Translations under genes and position numbers: made by a program
DNA from: Actinospica robiniae DSM 44927
GTDB lineage: Bacteria; Actinomycetota; Actinomycetes; Streptomycetales; Catenulisporaceae
Reading direction: 5' to 3'
Assembly: GCF_000504285.1 (NCBI RefSeq)
Contig: NZ_KI632511.1
Location: forward strand, 5,376,154-5,440,153
DNA: 64,000 bases
Part shown: positions 1 through 9,058 of the stretch, one piece after another
Position numbering within the stretch: position 1 is the first letter of the stretch
How the letters are laid out: each line of letters starts with the position of its first letter
Notes under the pieces: generated by a model
Told to the model about the DNA's origin: nothing
The model's input: only the letters and a program-made list of their open reading frames with translations
Database searches by the model: none

Positions 1-406
1 TCCCGTGCCACATCGACTGCTCGGTCACCCGCAGCAGCTCGGCGAGTTCCGGGCCGATCTCGCCGCAGCCGACCGTGATCGCCGCGTCCCCGTGCCAGCC
101 CTGGTAGATCGCGCCGCAGTCGATGGACAGGATGTCCCCGTCGCGCACCACGGTCTGGCCCGGGATGCCGTGTACCACCTCGTGGTTGACCGAGGCGCAG
201 ATCACGGCCGGGAAGGGCGGGTCGCCGTAGCCCTTGAACGAGGGGACGGCGTCGTGCGAGCGGATGTACTCCTCCGCGATCGCGTCCAGCCCTCCGGTGG
301 TCACGCCGTCCTTGACCTCGCCGCGCAGCGTCTCCAGGGCGCCGCGCACGATCAGCCCGGCCTCGCGCATCAGCGCGAACTGTTCCTCGGTCTTGAGCTC
401 GATCAT
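1..406 (-). CDS. map: methionine aminopeptidase type I, 3' end cut by window edge
   Basis: The visible 135 codons encode the N-terminal part of a cytosolic metalloprotease that removes the initiator Met from new proteins. The text begins MIELKTEEQFALMREAGL and contains VICASVNHEVVHGIPG, the region with the family's substrate-binding His, and LSIDCGAIYQGWHGD with the first metal-ligand Asp. The C-terminal metal ligands lie off the left edge. I chose the ATG at 406; an in-frame ATG at 415 would add three residues, but purine-rich GGTGAGAG sits closer to the usual distance from 406. It is the last visible gene of the secY-adk-map group and lies 80 nt after adk, with a 19-bp perfect hairpin between them. 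Confidence 0.93.
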   Translation of the reverse strand, partial: MIELKTEEQFALMREAGLIVRGALETLRGEVKDGVTTGGLDAIAEEYIRSHDAVPSFKGYGDPPFPAVICASVNHEVVHGIPGQTVVRDGDILSIDCGAIYQGWHGDAAITVGCGEIGPELAELLRVTEQSMWHG

Positions 407-424
407 GGGAGACATTCTCTCACC

Positions 425-466
425 GACGACGCGGGCGGACGCCCTTCGGCGTCCGCCCGCGTCGTC
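425..466 (-). terminator. perfect 19-bp hairpin between adk and map
   Basis: The arms 425-443 and 448-466 are exactly complementary, with a 4-nt loop. It ends only 18 nt before the map start and has no T tract. It may be a leaky terminator or an mRNA-stability or processing hairpin that sets map expression below secY-adk. Confidence 0.6.
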
Positions 467-486
467 AGACAGGTGTGGGGGGGGTG

Positions 487-1137
487 CTAGTGCGCTTCGA
501 GCGCGGTCAGGATCCGCTCGGTGACCTCGTCCGGCGTGCCCATGGCCTCGACCGAGGCGAGCAGGCCGCGCTCGGCGTAGAAGCCGACGATCGGGGCGGT
601 CTTCTCCTCGTACTCGCGCAGGCGCTTGCGCACGGTCTCCGCGCGGTCGTCGTCGCGCTGGTAGAGCTCGCCGCCACAGACGTCGCACACGCCCGGCTCG
701 GCCGGCGGCTTGGACTCCACGTGGAAGATGTGCGTGTTGTCGTTGCGGCACAGCCGGCGGCCGGAGATGCGCCGCACGACCTCGTCGTTGTCCACCTTCA
801 GCTCGACCACCCGGTCGAGCTTGACCTCGATGCCGGCGAGCATGGTCTCGAGCTCCTCGGCCTGCGGCACGGTGCGCGGGAAGCCGTCGAGCAGGAAACC
901 CGCGGCCGCGTCCGGCTCGGTCAGCCGGTCCCGGATCAGGCCGATGGTGACCTCGTCCGGGACCAGCAGGCCCTGGTCCATGTACTTCTTGGCCTCCACA
1001 CCGAGGGTGGTGCCCGCCGTCACGTTCGCCCGGAAGATGTCTCCGGTGGAGATGGCCGGGATGCTCAGACGTCCGGCGACGACCGTGGCCTGGGTACCCT
1101 TGCCCGCTCCCGGCGGGCCCACGAGGACGATGCGCAT
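487..1137 (-). CDS. adk: adenylate kinase
   Basis: This 216-residue cytosolic enzyme interconverts ATP + AMP and 2 ADP. The P-loop GPPGAGKGT is at residues 7-15, TGDIFR and LLDGFPRT form the AMP-binding parts, and the LID segment has CRND...CDVCGG before LYQRDDD. The LID keeps only three of the four Cys of the zinc form, with the second position replaced, which I recall is also the case in Streptomyces. Its ATG lies 5 nt after the secY stop, so the two genes are almost certainly cotranscribed and translationally close. Confidence 0.97.
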   Translation of the reverse strand: MRIVLVGPPGAGKGTQATVVAGRLSIPAISTGDIFRANVTAGTTLGVEAKKYMDQGLLVPDEVTIGLIRDRLTEPDAAAGFLLDGFPRTVPQAEELETMLAGIEVKLDRVVELKVDNDEVVRRISGRRLCRNDNTHIFHVESKPPAEPGVCDVCGGELYQRDDDRAETVRKRLREYEEKTAPIVGFYAERGLLASVEAMGTPDEVTERILTALEAH

Positions 1138-1142
1138 ACTGG

Positions 1143-2477
1143 TTACCGGAGGAACCCTTCGTAGTTGTGCTGCTGCAGCTGGCTCTCGATCTGCTTGACC
1201 GTCTCGAGGCCGACGCCGACGAGGATCAGGATCGAGGTACCGCCGAACGGGAACTTGTTGCTGGTGTGGAATTCCGCGAGGGCGATCATCGGGATGATCG
1301 CGATCAGCGCCAGGTACATCGATCCGGGCCAGGTGATCCGGGTCAGGATGAAGTTCAGGTAATCGGCGGTCGGCTTGCCCGCGCGGATGCCCGGGATGAA
1401 GCCACCGTACTTCTTCATGTTGTCCGCGACTTCTTCGGGGTTGAACGTGATGGCCACGTAGAAGAAGGCGAAGAACAGGATCAGCAGGAAGTACGCGGCC
1501 ATGTACAGGCCCGAGTAGCCCTGGACGTTGTAGCCGAGCTCGTTGTGGATCCACTGGGCCCAGCCGTGCGAGAAGGTCGGGTCGGCGAACTGGACCACGA
1601 GCACCGGCAGCTGGAGCAGCGAGGAGGCGAAGATGATCGGGATGACACCCGGTTGGTTCACCTTGATCGGGATATAGGTCGAGGAGCCGCCGTACATCCG
1701 GCGGCCGACCATGCGCTTGGCGTACTGCACCGGCACCCGGCGCTGGCCCTGCTCGATGAAGACCACCAGGCCGACCAGCACGATGCCGATCAGGATGACT
1801 CCGAAGAAGACCACCCAGCCGCCGCCGAGGGTGGAGGAGGACTTGATGGACCACAGCTGGGTCGGCAGCTGCGAGGCGATCGAGGTGAACATCAGCAGGG
1901 ACATGCCGTTGCCGACGCCGCGGTCGGTGATCAGCTCGCCCAGCCACATGATGATCGAGGTGGCCGCGACCATGACCGCGACCATGACCGCGATGCCGAA
2001 CGTGTCGACCTTCGGGTAGATGATCGGGGTCGAGCACTGCACGCCGAAGAGGTAGGCGCTGTTGCCGCGCGCGGTGGCCACCAGGCCGGTCGCCTGCAGG
2101 ATCGCCAGACCCACCGTCAGGTACCGGGTGTACTGGGTGATCTTCGTCTGACCCGCCTGGCCCTCCTTCTTGAGGGCGTCCAGGCGCGGGATCACCACCG
2201 TCAACAGCTGCAGGATGATCGACGCGGTGATGTACGGCATGATGCCGAGCGCGAAGACCGACAGCTGCAGCAGCGCGTTGCCGGAGAACAGGTTGATCAG
2301 GCCGAGGGCGTTGCCGGAGGCACCGGAGACGCCGAGACAGGCCTTGATCGCGGCCGAGTCCACACCGGGGGCCGGGATGTGGGAGCCGACCCGGAACAGG
2401 GCCATGACCCCGAGCGTGAAAAGCAGCTTCTTGCGCAGGTCCGGGGTCCGGAAGGCCCGGCCGAAGGCAGAGAGCAC
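1143..2477 (-). CDS. secY: protein translocase subunit SecY
   Basis: This 444-residue, ten-helix channel subunit of the Sec translocase works with SecE, encoded at 62.1 kb here. The GTG start at 2477 is preceded by AGGAGG at four bases and gives the usual [18 protein letters not shown] opening. An in-frame ATG at 2582 would add 35 weakly conserved residues with no clear ribosome-binding site, so I reject it. Typical features include GVGNGMS in the region after the third helix, IFIEQGQRR-like [18 protein letters not shown], and the C-terminal [15 protein letters not shown] terminator-like hairpin separates it from rplO, so secY-adk-map probably has its own promoter. Confidence 0.97.
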   Translation of the reverse strand: MLSAFGRAFRTPDLRKKLLFTLGVMALFRVGSHIPAPGVDSAAIKACLGVSGASGNALGLINLFSGNALLQLSVFALGIMPYITASIILQLLTVVIPRLDALKKEGQAGQTKITQYTRYLTVGLAILQATGLVATARGNSAYLFGVQCSTPIIYPKVDTFGIAVMVAVMVAATSIIMWLGELITDRGVGNGMSLLMFTSIASQLPTQLWSIKSSSTLGGGWVVFFGVILIGIVLVGLVVFIEQGQRRVPVQYAKRMVGRRMYGGSSTYIPIKVNQPGVIPIIFASSLLQLPVLVVQFADPTFSHGWAQWIHNELGYNVQGYSGLYMAAYFLLILFFAFFYVAITFNPEEVADNMKKYGGFIPGIRAGKPTADYLNFILTRITWPGSMYLALIAIIPMIALAEFHTSNKFPFGGTSILILVGVGLETVKQIESQLQQHNYEGFLR

Positions 2478-2680
2478 TGTTCCTCCTGCGCGCTTGCCGA
2501 CGGCCCGTGCGAGGCCCGCGGCGGCGGTTGACGATGATGCGGTACTGGGTGGGGGCGTGGACCCGCAGACGGAGTCGGACATTGCTGTCTCAACCCGGCA
2601 CTTCAGGTGAAGATGCGATCCACTGGCTTTCGGTTCCCGCGGGCAGGCTTGAGTCACCTGCGGACACCTCGGCTCGCGAC

Positions 2681-2686
2681 ATCTTA
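2681..2686 (-). promoter_or_regulatory. possible -10 box for secY-adk-map
   Basis: TAAGAT (minus strand) lies between the hairpin after rplO and the secY GTG. It fits the TANNNT actinobacterial -10 pattern, but I see no convincing -35 box at 16-19 nt. The rest of 2478-2793 shows no other feature. Confidence 0.25.
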
Positions 2687-2793
2687 CGCAATACTCATCG
2701 CCCAAAGCGAGAGCCCGGGGAAAGCTCCGTGATACCGGCGGCAAAACGCCCCGGATCCATGAAAGATCCAGGGCGCGGACGCCGGGCGCGTCG

Positions 2794-2827
2794 GGCGGCG
2801 GCTCCCCCCGTGGGGGGAGCCGCCGCC
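2794..2827 (-). terminator. terminator after rplO
   Basis: Arms 2794-2809 and 2812-2827 form a perfect GC-rich hairpin of up to 16 bp, starting 12 nt after the rplO stop. There is no U tract, which is common in high-GC actinomycetes. It separates rplO from secY, which are usually contiguous in the spc operon. Confidence 0.7.
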
Positions 2828-2839
2828 GTCTGCGGGGCC

Positions 2840-3310
2840 TTACTTGGCGCCGAGTTCCTCGGCGCTGCCGCCGGCGGCGGCGATCTTCGTCTTGGCGGAC
2901 GCGGAGTACGCGTCGACCTTGACGTTCAGCGCGACCGAGATCTCGCCGGTGCCGAGCACCTTGACGAGCTCGTTCTTGCGCACCGCGCCCTTGGCCACCA
3001 GGTCGGCGACGGTGACGTCGCCGCCCTGCGGGTAGAGCTCGGCCAGCTTGGCCAGGTTGACCACCTGGTACTCGACCCGGAAGTGGTTCTTGAACCCGCC
3101 GAGCTTGGGCAGCCGCATGTGCAGCGGCATCTGCCCGCCCTCGAAGCGCTCCGGCACCTGGTAACGGGCCTTGGTGCCCTTGGTACCGCGACCGGCGGTC
3201 TTACCCTTGGAGCCCTCACCGCGACCCACCCGGGTCTTCGGCGTCTTGGCACCCGGGGCGGGCCGCAGGTGGTGCACCTTGAGCACGTGCTGCTTCTCCT
3301 GCTCCGACAT
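2840..3310 (-). CDS. rplO: 50S ribosomal protein L15
   Basis: This 156-residue large-subunit protein is recognised from [14 protein letters not shown], the basic Gly-rich segment [19 protein letters not shown], and [18 protein letters not shown]. It assembles late into the 50S subunit. Its ATG overlaps the rpmD stop by one base (TGATG), so translation is probably coupled. It is the last gene of the rpsH-rplO unit and is followed by a strong hairpin. Confidence 0.97.
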   Translation of the reverse strand: MSEQEKQHVLKVHHLRPAPGAKTPKTRVGRGEGSKGKTAGRGTKGTKARYQVPERFEGGQMPLHMRLPKLGGFKNHFRVEYQVVNLAKLAELYPQGGDVTVADLVAKGAVRKNELVKVLGTGEISVALNVKVDAYSASAKTKIAAAGGSAEELGAK

Positions 3311-3492
3311 CAGTCGACCTCCTCAACTTCGACGAGGTGGCGGACCGTGTGGACCATGCCGCGGAACTCCGGCCGGTCCTCCTTGATCACCACGTCGTTG
3401 ATCCGCTTGAGGCCGAGCGACCGCAGCGTCTCGCGGTGGTTCTGCTTCGTGCCGATCTTCGACCGGACCTGCGTGATCTTCAGCTTGGCCAT
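3310..3492 (-). CDS. rpmD: 50S ribosomal protein L30
   Basis: This 60-residue protein has the classic short L30 fold, beginning [20 protein letters not shown] and containing [14 protein letters not shown] chose the ATG at 3492, one base after the rpsE stop. An upstream in-frame GTG at 3501 lies inside rpsE. Length and start match actinobacterial L30. Confidence 0.96.
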   Translation of the reverse strand: MAKLKITQVRSKIGTKQNHRETLRSLGLKRINDVVIKEDRPEFRGMVHTVRHLVEVEEVD

Positions 3493-3493
3493 G

Positions 3494-4123
3494 TCAGGCA
3501 CCCACTCCCGCGCGGGCGCGCAGCAGAGCGGCCGGGGCCACGTCCTCGAGCGGCAGGCCGCGGCGGGCCGCGATCTCCTCGGGACGCACGAGGCCCTTGA
3601 GCGCGGCGACGGTGGCGTGCACCACGTTGATCGCGTTGTCCGAGCCCATGGACTTGGACAGCACGTCGTGGATGCCCGCGCACTCGAGCACGGCGCGCAC
3701 GGCGCCGCCGGCGATCACACCGGTACCGGCGGAGGCCGGCTTGAGCATCACGACGCCGGCCGCGGCCTCGCCGACGATCGGATGCGGGATGGTGCCCTGG
3801 ATGCGCGGCACCTTGAAGAAGTGCTTCTTGGCCTCCTCCACGCCCTTGGCGATGGCGGCCGGCACCTCCTTGGCCTTGCCGTAGCCGACACCGACGGTGC
3901 CGTCGCCGTCGCCCACGACGACCAGGGCGGTGAAGGAGAACCGACGTCCGCCCTTCACGACCTTGGCCACGCGGTTGATGGTCACGACGCGCTCGACGTA
4001 GGCGGTCTTCTCGGCGGCCGGGGTGGAGTCCTGGTTCCGGCGGTCGCGACGGTCCCGACGCTCTCCACCCTCACCACGACCCTGGCCACCCGGGGCGCCA
4101 CCGCGGCGCTGGGGTCCGGGCAT
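3494..4123 (-). CDS. rpsE: 30S ribosomal protein S5
   Basis: This 209-residue small-subunit protein is involved in decoding accuracy and mRNA entry. The core starts near [20 protein letters not shown] and includes [15 protein letters not shown] and the C-terminal S5 domain with [13 protein letters not shown]. It has an N-terminal Arg/Gly/Asp-rich extension of about 35 residues, a feature of several actinobacterial S5 proteins. The residues around KGGRR, where spectinomycin-resistance changes occur, look wild type. Confidence 0.97.
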   Translation of the reverse strand: MPGPQRRGGAPGGQGRGEGGERRDRRDRRNQDSTPAAEKTAYVERVVTINRVAKVVKGGRRFSFTALVVVGDGDGTVGVGYGKAKEVPAAIAKGVEEAKKHFFKVPRIQGTIPHPIVGEAAAGVVMLKPASAGTGVIAGGAVRAVLECAGIHDVLSKSMGSDNAINVVHATVAALKGLVRPEEIAARRGLPLEDVAPAALLRARAGVGA

Positions 4124-4163
4124 CAGGAATCCCTCATTTCAGTGTTCTGGTTCATGGTCGTCA

Positions 4164-4547
4164 TCAGAAGTCCAGTCCGGCTTCGCGGGCGCCCTCGGCG
4201 ACCGCGGCCACCCGGCCGTGGTACTTGTTGCCGGCCCGGTCGAACACGACCGTGGAGACGCCGGCGGCCTTCGCGCGCTCGGCGACGAGCTTGCCGACCT
4301 CGCGGGACAGGTCCACCTTCTTGCCGTCGGCCGAACGCAGCCCGGCCTCCATGGTGGAGGCGGAGGCCAGCGTGTGGCCGAGCTTGTCGTTGACGACCTG
4401 GGCCACCATGTGCCGGTTGGAGCGGGTCACGACGAGGCGCGGACGCTCCTCGGTGCCGTTGACGCGCTTGCGCACCCGGATGTGCCGGCGCTTGAGCGCG
4501 ACCGACTTCTTGGCGTTGCCCTTGGCGATCTTGTAACCGTACGCCAT
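4164..4547 (-). CDS. rplR: 50S ribosomal protein L18
   Basis: This 127-residue 5S-rRNA-binding protein is recognised from [20 protein letters not shown], the conserved core [15 protein letters not shown] and the C-terminal [24 protein letters not shown]. It starts 2 nt after the rplF stop. The 40-nt gap to rpsE is the largest inside this unit apart from the leader. Confidence 0.97.
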   Translation of the reverse strand: MAYGYKIAKGNAKKSVALKRRHIRVRKRVNGTEERPRLVVTRSNRHMVAQVVNDKLGHTLASASTMEAGLRSADGKKVDLSREVGKLVAERAKAAGVSTVVFDRAGNKYHGRVAAVAEGAREAGLDF

Positions 4548-4549
4548 GG

Positions 4550-5089
4550 CTACTTACCAGCCTTTCCGACCTTGCGGCGGATGACTTCACCCTGGTACCG
4601 CACGCCCTTGGCCTTGTAGGGGTCGGGCTTGCGCAGCTTGCGGATGTTCGCAGCCGTCTCACCGACCAACTGCTTGTCGATGCCGGAGACCACGAACCGG
4701 GTCGGGGCCTCGACGGTGAAGGAGATGCCCTCGGCCGGGTCCACCAGGATCGGGTGCGAGTAGCCGAGCGCGAACTCCAGGCTGGAGCCCTTCGCCGTGA
4801 CGCGGTAACCGACACCGGAGATCTCCATGACCTTCGAGTAGCCGGTGGTCACGCCGATGATCATGTTGTTGATCAGGGTACGGGTCAGGCCGTGGCGCTC
4901 CTTGGCGGCGCGCTCGTCGTTGGGACGGGTCACCTGCAGGGTGCCGTCCTCGGCCTTCTCCACCGAGATCGGGTTGACGACGGTGTGGCTCAGGGTGCCC
5001 TTCGGGCCCTTCACCGTCACGTCGCTTCCGTCGATGCTGACTTCGACGCCGGCCGGGACCGGGATCGGCAGCCGTCCAATACGAGACAT
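4550..5089 (-). CDS. rplF: 50S ribosomal protein L6
   Basis: This 179-residue protein has the two tandem L6 domains and begins [20 protein letters not shown]. The C-terminal family motif region reads [20 protein letters not shown]. It binds 23S rRNA near the factor-binding site. It sits 24 nt after rpsH. Confidence 0.97.
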   Translation of the reverse strand: MSRIGRLPIPVPAGVEVSIDGSDVTVKGPKGTLSHTVVNPISVEKAEDGTLQVTRPNDERAAKERHGLTRTLINNMIIGVTTGYSKVMEISGVGYRVTAKGSSLEFALGYSHPILVDPAEGISFTVEAPTRFVVSGIDKQLVGETAANIRKLRKPDPYKAKGVRYQGEVIRRKVGKAGK

Positions 5090-5113
5090 AGCTGTCTTTA
5101 CTCCCTTCCGGAC

Positions 5114-5512
5114 TTACCAGACGTAGGCGAGGACTTCTCCGCCTACGCCCTTCTTGGCGGCCTGTCGGTCGGTCAGCAGACCGGACGACGAGGAGATGAT
5201 GGCGACGCCGAGCCCGCCGAGCACCTTCGGCAGGTTGGTGGACTTGGCGTAGACGCGCAGACCCGGCTTGGAGATGCGCTTGATGCCGGCGATCGACCGC
5301 TCGCGGTTCGGGCCGAACTTGAGGTCGATGATCAGGTTCTTCCCGACCTCGAGGTCTTCGACGGCGTAGCCGGCGATGTAGCCCTCCTGCTTGAGGATCT
5401 CGGCGATGCGAGCCTTCAGCTTGGAGGACGGCATGGTGACCTGGTCGTGGTACGCCGAGTTGGCGTTGCGCAGACGCGTGAGCATGTCTGCGATCGGGTC
5501 AGTCATGGTCAT
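5114..5512 (-). CDS. rpsH: 30S ribosomal protein S8
   Basis: This 132-residue 16S-rRNA-binding protein starts [20 protein letters not shown] and ends [17 protein letters not shown]...[10 protein letters not shown], as in Streptomyces. The first ATG at 5512 is chosen because of that match, although no strong Shine-Dalgarno sequence precedes it; the next ATG is two codons in. It is normally directly behind rpsN. Here it is the first gene of a separate unit, about 1.65 kb away from rpsN. Confidence 0.96.
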   Translation of the reverse strand: MTMTDPIADMLTRLRNANSAYHDQVTMPSSKLKARIAEILKQEGYIAGYAVEDLEVGKNLIIDLKFGPNRERSIAGIKRISKPGLRVYAKSTNLPKVLGGLGVAIISSSSGLLTDRQAAKKGVGGEVLAYVW

Positions 5513-5784
5513 AAGGGGGCCTTGGGCCTTCCCACCGCGGTTTCCGGCCCACGCGCATCGTGGAGTACCCACCCTGAGGTGCGGTGCCCTTGATTCGCCG
5601 GGAGGACCTACGGCGTCGTAGTGACAATTGCTAGGGCACCTGGAATGGCCTACGACCGAACCAGCGGTCACCGGGTATCCGGAAGACTGCTGCGCAGGGC
5701 AGAAGCCGCGGACCTGGGTGACGGACTCGCTTTCGCTAGAGCGCCCAGACGCGCGCAGGCCCGAGGGCGCACACGCGTCGGACC

Positions 5785-5814
5785 AGGCTAACAGAGCATC
5801 CCCGGCCCGCCCAA
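5785..5814 (-). promoter_or_regulatory. candidate promoter for rpsH-rplO unit
   Basis: A minus-strand -35-like TTGGGC (5809-5814) and -10-like TAGCCT (5785-5790) are 18 nt apart, predicting a leader of about 265 nt before rpsH. A promoter is needed here because the unit is cut off from rpsN by a terminator and an oppositely oriented gene. The rest of 5513-5784 shows no other recognised element. Confidence 0.35.
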
Positions 5815-5847
5815 ATCGGACAGTGGCGCGAACCCGCCGCGCGGACC

Positions 5848-5871
5848 GCGGTGCGCGTACCCTGCGGAGCA
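5848..5871 (+). promoter_or_regulatory. leaderless-type promoter of the small membrane-protein gene
   Basis: TACCCT ends 7 nt before the ATG at 5871, so transcription would begin at or next to the start codon. No -35 box is evident and there is no Shine-Dalgarno sequence. Confidence 0.35.
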
Positions 5872-6458
5872 TGACTTCGGGGGGAAATCCTACTTTCGGC
5901 GCGCAGCAGCTCTCGCACCGACCCGGCAGGCTGCGGCCGGTCGCCCGCCGCGGCCGCTGGATCGCCGGCGGACTCGCGCTGCAACTCGTCGGCGTCGGCG
6001 CTCCGGTCGACTACGTGTACAGCAAGGCCAAGCATCTCGGGGTCGGCGACGCACTGACGTTCGCCACGTTCAAGCTGGCCTGGCACAACTCGCTGCACAC
6101 CAGGGCCGGCGCGGTGACGCTCGCCGTGGGCCTCGTGCTGTTCGCGATCGGGAGTGTGCTGCTGGCCCGGCCGTTCACGAAGAACATCGTGACGCTGGTC
6201 GTCGTCGTGCCGCTGGCCGCCATGGGCGGGGCGTTCATCCTCGGAGTGGTCGCGCTCGTCATCGCCTTGCTCATCGTCATACTCGACAACGGCTTCGACG
6301 GATTCGACGGCGTCGGCGGTGCCGATCTCGGCGGCTCGAGCAGGCGGCGGGAGGACGAGCCCGCCAGCGAGCCCGCCAGGAACAGGCCCAGGGTCATCGA
6401 GCTCAAGCCCGTAGCGCCCGAGGCCGAGAAGCCCGAGGACAGGGAGCTGCGGCCGTAG
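5871..6458 (+). CDS. small multi-pass membrane protein of unknown function
   Basis: This 195-residue protein is one of the few plus-strand genes and lies inside the split spc operon. I do not recognise a family. It has a hydrophobic stretch near [19 protein letters not shown], a second at [19 protein letters not shown], and a long third or double segment at [19 protein letters not shown] onward to about residue 138. A Gly/Asp-rich linker and a charged, Glu/Pro/Arg-rich C-terminal tail follow, likely cytoplasmic. The ATG at 5871 is chosen because the predicted hydrophobic part begins soon after it and a -10-like box sits just upstream; earlier in-frame codons read through low-complexity sequence. 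Its stop is 12 nt from the end of the convergent sigma-factor remnant. Confidence 0.7.
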   Translation: MTSGGNPTFGAQQLSHRPGRLRPVARRGRWIAGGLALQLVGVGAPVDYVYSKAKHLGVGDALTFATFKLAWHNSLHTRAGAVTLAVGLVLFAIGSVLLARPFTKNIVTLVVVVPLAAMGGAFILGVVALVIALLIVILDNGFDGFDGVGGADLGGSSRRREDEPASEPARNRPRVIELKPVAPEAEKPEDRELRP

Positions 6459-6470
6459 CCGCCACTCGGC

Positions 6471-7057
6471 TCAGCTTCGCTCCTCGCGCCGGGACTGTTG
6501 GAACTCGCGGGCGACGGCCCAGGCGTCCGCGACCGGGCCGAGGTGGCCGAGCTTGTCCGGGTTGATCACCGAGCGGATCGCCCGGATCCGGCCGTCGACC
6601 ACGTCGAGGGACACCGCGCCGCCCACGTTGCCGTCCCGGTCGCGCATGACCGCGCCGGGCTGGCCGTTGATCTCGCACAGCTCGGGCCGGACGAGCCGCA
6701 GCATCGCGGGGTAGAGGGCCGCGAGCACGCGGGCGACCGCGTCGATCCCGGCCGCGTCGGTGGCGAGCGCCGGCGCCTTGCCTCCGGTGTCGCCGACCAG
6801 CTGCACGTCAGCGGCGAGCAGCTCGCGCAGACCGTCGACGTCCCCGTCGCGCAGGGCGTCGAAGAAGCGGGCCGCGAGCTTCTCGCGCTCGCGGTGGTCC
6901 GCCTCGAACCTGGGCCGGCCGAGGTCCATGTGCCGGCGGGCGCGGACCGCGAGCTGGCGGCAGGCCGCCTCCGACCGGCCGACCGCGGCAGCGGCCGCAG
7001 CTCTTCGAACTCTGTCACCCGCGCGGACGCCGCCGGCTTGCTGCTGATATCGGCCAT
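6471..7057 (-). pseudogene. ECF41-type sigma factor remnant with internal deletion
   Basis: The original start survives: GGGGAGG seven bases before ATG 7057, then MADISSKPAASARVTEFEEL and RPL, the typical opening of SigJ/ECF41 factors. The sequence then jumps, one frame over, to VGRSEAACRQLAVRARRH, the end of the sigma-4 recognition helix. The full SnoaL-like C-terminal domain follows, including GDVDGLRELLAADVQLVGD and IRSVINPDKLGHLGPVADAW, to the stop at 6471. By family length about 130 codons are missing, covering the lipid-facing part of sigma-2, the linker with the WLPEP-type motif and most of sigma-4. The product could not work as a sigma factor. A shorter SnoaL-only protein from an internal start is possible but unsupported. 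It is convergent with the membrane-protein gene. Confidence 0.8.
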
Positions 7058-7098
7058 GCCATCGCCTCCCCCGCACCCATCATGCCACGCCGAAACGA

Positions 7099-7132
7099 TC
7101 AGGCCCCTCACACTGACGTGTGAGGGGCCTGA
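7099..7132 (-). terminator. terminator after rpsN
   Basis: Arms 7099-7113 and 7118-7132 form a perfect 15-bp stem with a TGAC-type loop (GTCA on the minus strand), 36 nt after the rpsN stop. This ends the rplN-rpsN unit before the inserted segment. Confidence 0.75.
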
Positions 7133-7168
7133 CGAGTCGTTCTGCTCCGCGTCAACGCGCGGGGCGGA

Positions 7169-7354
7169 CTACCAGCTCGACTTGGTCACGCCGGGCAGCT
7201 CGCCCGCGTGCGCCATCTCGCGCAGGCAGACCCGGCACAGGCCGAACTTGCGGTACACCGAGTGCGGACGGCCGCACTTCTGGCACCGGGTGTAGCCGCG
7301 CACCTTGAACTTCGGCTTGCGGTTCGCCTTGTTGATCAGCGCTGTCTTCGCCAT
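7169..7354 (-). CDS. rpsN: 30S ribosomal protein S14, zinc-binding type
   Basis: This 61-residue S14 is the short, zinc-binding form, with Cys pairs CQKC (24, 27) and CRVC (40, 43). It begins [20 protein letters not shown]. It starts 2 nt after the rplE stop. It is the last gene of its unit here, while in most genomes rpsH follows immediately. Confidence 0.97.
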   Translation of the reverse strand: MAKTALINKANRKPKFKVRGYTRCQKCGRPHSVYRKFGLCRVCLREMAHAGELPGVTKSSW

Positions 7355-7356
7355 GA

Positions 7357-7929
7357 TCAGGCCTCCTTGAAGGGGAAGCCGAGCAGCTTGAGCAGCGCGC
7401 GGCCCTCGGCGTCGTTCTTAGCGGTGGTCACGACCGTGATGTCCATACCGCGGACCCGGTCGATCCGGTCGGGGTCGATCTCGTGGAACATCGACTGCTC
7501 GTTGAGACCGAAGGTGTAGTTGCCCTTGCCGTCGAACTGCTTCGGCGACAGGCCGCGGAAGTCACGGATGCGCGGGAGCGCGATCGAGACCAGGCGGTCC
7601 AGGAACTCCCACATGTAGTCCCCGCGCAGGGTGACGTGGGTGCCGATCGGCTGGCCCTCGCGCAGCTTGAACTGCGCGATGGACTTGCGGGCCTTGGTCA
7701 CGGCCGGCTTCTGGCCGGTGATGGCCTGCAGGTCGCGGATGGCGCCCTCGATCAGCTTCGAGTCACGGGCGGCGTCGCCGACACCCATGTTCACGACGAC
7801 CTTCGTCACGCCCGGGATCTGCATGACGTTCTCGTACTTGAACTGCTCGCGCATCGCCGGGGCGATCTCGGCGCGGTACCGCTCCTTCAGGCGCGGCGCG
7901 ACCTTGGTCTGCTCGTCGGTCACGGTCAT
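7357..7929 (-). CDS. rplE: 50S ribosomal protein L5
   Basis: This 190-residue 5S-rRNA-binding protein is identified by [35 protein letters not shown] and [19 protein letters not shown]. It starts at the base where rplX ends (one-base overlap), implying coupled translation. Confidence 0.97.
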   Translation of the reverse strand: MTVTDEQTKVAPRLKERYRAEIAPAMREQFKYENVMQIPGVTKVVVNMGVGDAARDSKLIEGAIRDLQAITGQKPAVTKARKSIAQFKLREGQPIGTHVTLRGDYMWEFLDRLVSIALPRIRDFRGLSPKQFDGKGNYTFGLNEQSMFHEIDPDRIDRVRGMDITVVTTAKNDAEGRALLKLLGFPFKEA

Positions 7930-8297
7930 CAGATCGCCTCTCCGGTCTTCTTCGCGAACCGCACGGAACGCGTGACCGTCTTGGTCGTGCCGTCCGGGAG
8001 CCTGCGCTCCTGCTCCTCACGCCGGAAACCGACGCGGGTGACGACCTTCTTGCCCTCGTGCTCCACCACCAGCATCACGTTGCTGACCTGGATCGGAGCC
8101 TCGGTCGTGATGATGCCGCCGGTCTGCGAGCCACGCGCGGTCTGGCCGACCTTGGTGTGCTTCTTGACCCGGTTCACGCCCTCGACGATGACCTTGCCGT
8201 CCTTGGGCAGCGCCACGATGACCTTGCCCTGCAGGCCCTTGTCCTTGCCGGCGATGACCTGGACCAGGTCGCCCTTGCGGATCTTCTGCTTCGGCAT
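7929..8297 (-). CDS. rplX: 50S ribosomal protein L24
   Basis: This 122-residue assembly-initiator protein of the 50S subunit contains the KOW motif in [20 protein letters not shown] and the family segment [10 protein letters not shown]. The C-terminal tail of about 20 residues is longer than in E. coli but usual in actinomycetes. It starts 2 nt after rplN. Confidence 0.96.
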   Translation of the reverse strand: MPKQKIRKGDLVQVIAGKDKGLQGKVIVALPKDGKVIVEGVNRVKKHTKVGQTARGSQTGGIITTEAPIQVSNVMLVVEHEGKKVVTRVGFRREEQERRLPDGTTKTVTRSVRFAKKTGEAI

Positions 8298-8299
8298 GG

Positions 8300-8668
8300 T
8301 TAGAGCACCTCCGGCGCGAGCGAGATGATGCGCATGTAGCGCTTGTCACGCAGCTCACGGCCGACCGGGCCGAAGATACGGGTACCGCGCGGGTCCCCGC
8401 CGTCCTTGATCAGGACGGCCGCGTTCTCGTCGAAGCGGATGTACGAGCCGTCCGGACGGCGACGCTCCTTGACCGTGCGCACGACGACGGCCTTGACGAC
8501 GTCGCCCTTCTTCACGCCGGCGCCCGGAAGCGCGTCCTTGACGGTGGCGACGATGACGTCGCCGATGCCCGCGTAGCGGCGGCTCGAGCCACCGAGAACC
8601 CGGATGCACAGGATTTCCTTAGCACCGGTGTTGTCGGCGACCCGCAGCCGCGATTCCTGCTGAATCAC
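8300..8668 (-). CDS. rplN: 50S ribosomal protein L14
   Basis: This 122-residue protein starts [20 protein letters not shown] from a GTG at 8668, preceded by AGGAG at a good distance. It binds 23S rRNA at the subunit interface. It is the first gene of the spc group and is separated from rpsQ by 99 nt containing a terminator-like hairpin. Confidence 0.97.
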   Translation of the reverse strand: MIQQESRLRVADNTGAKEILCIRVLGGSSRRYAGIGDVIVATVKDALPGAGVKKGDVVKAVVVRTVKERRRPDGSYIRFDENAAVLIKDGGDPRGTRIFGPVGRELRDKRYMRIISLAPEVL

Positions 8669-8721
8669 GTTCTACTCCTGACTGGTGGCCGCACCGCTCG
8701 GTGCGACCCGTCTCTTCGCAG

Positions 8722-8757
8722 AAAGCTCCACCCCCGGCGCCGTGCGGCGCCGGGAGC
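8722..8757 (-). terminator. terminator at the end of the S10 operon
   Basis: A 9-bp inner stem (8733-8741 with 8746-8754) is extended by outer GCTCC/GGAGC pairing and followed on the minus strand by TTTC. It sits between rpsQ and rplN. Only about 54 nt separate it from the rplN start, with no clear promoter, so readthrough is likely. Confidence 0.6.
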
Positions 8758-8767
8758 ATGAGGCTGC

Positions 8768-9058
8768 TTACTTGGCCTTCTCCAGGATCTCGACCACGCG
8801 CCAGCGCTTGGTCGCCGAGAGCGGCCGGGTCTCCATGAGCAGCACGCGGTCGCCGATGCCACAGCTGTTCTGCTCGTCATGGGCCTTGAGCTTGCTGGTA
8901 CGGCGGATGACCTTGCCGTACACGCGGTGCTTGACCCGGTCCTCGACCGACACGACGACGGTCTTGTCCATCTTGTCCGACACGACAAGGCCCTCACGGG
9001 TCTTGCGCGCGCCACGCTGCTCGGCGGTCTCCGCCACGTTGGTCACCTCGTTGCTCAT
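8768..9058 (-). CDS. rpsQ: 30S ribosomal protein S17
   Basis: This 96-residue 16S-binding protein has the OB-fold core [20 protein letters not shown] and the motif [20 protein letters not shown]. It overlaps the rpmC stop by four bases (ATGA). It is the last gene of the S10 group. Confidence 0.97.
   Translation of the reverse strand: MSNEVTNVAETAEQRGARKTREGLVVSDKMDKTVVVSVEDRVKHRVYGKVIRRTSKLKAHDEQNSCGIGDRVLLMETRPLSATKRWRVVEILEKAK

Noticed and set aside
2478-2582. Upstream ATG start for secY
   Set aside because: It adds 35 unconserved residues without a ribosome-binding site, whereas the GTG at 2477 has AGGAGG and gives the family N-terminus.
2507-4393. 628-codon plus-strand frame opposite rplO-rplR
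   Set aside because: It runs antisense across four ribosomal genes and the gap before secY; no family similarity.
5628-5870. Longer N-terminus for the small membrane protein
   Set aside because: The extension is low-complexity and overlaps the likely rpsH leader and promoter; the ATG at 5871 has a -10 box directly upstream.
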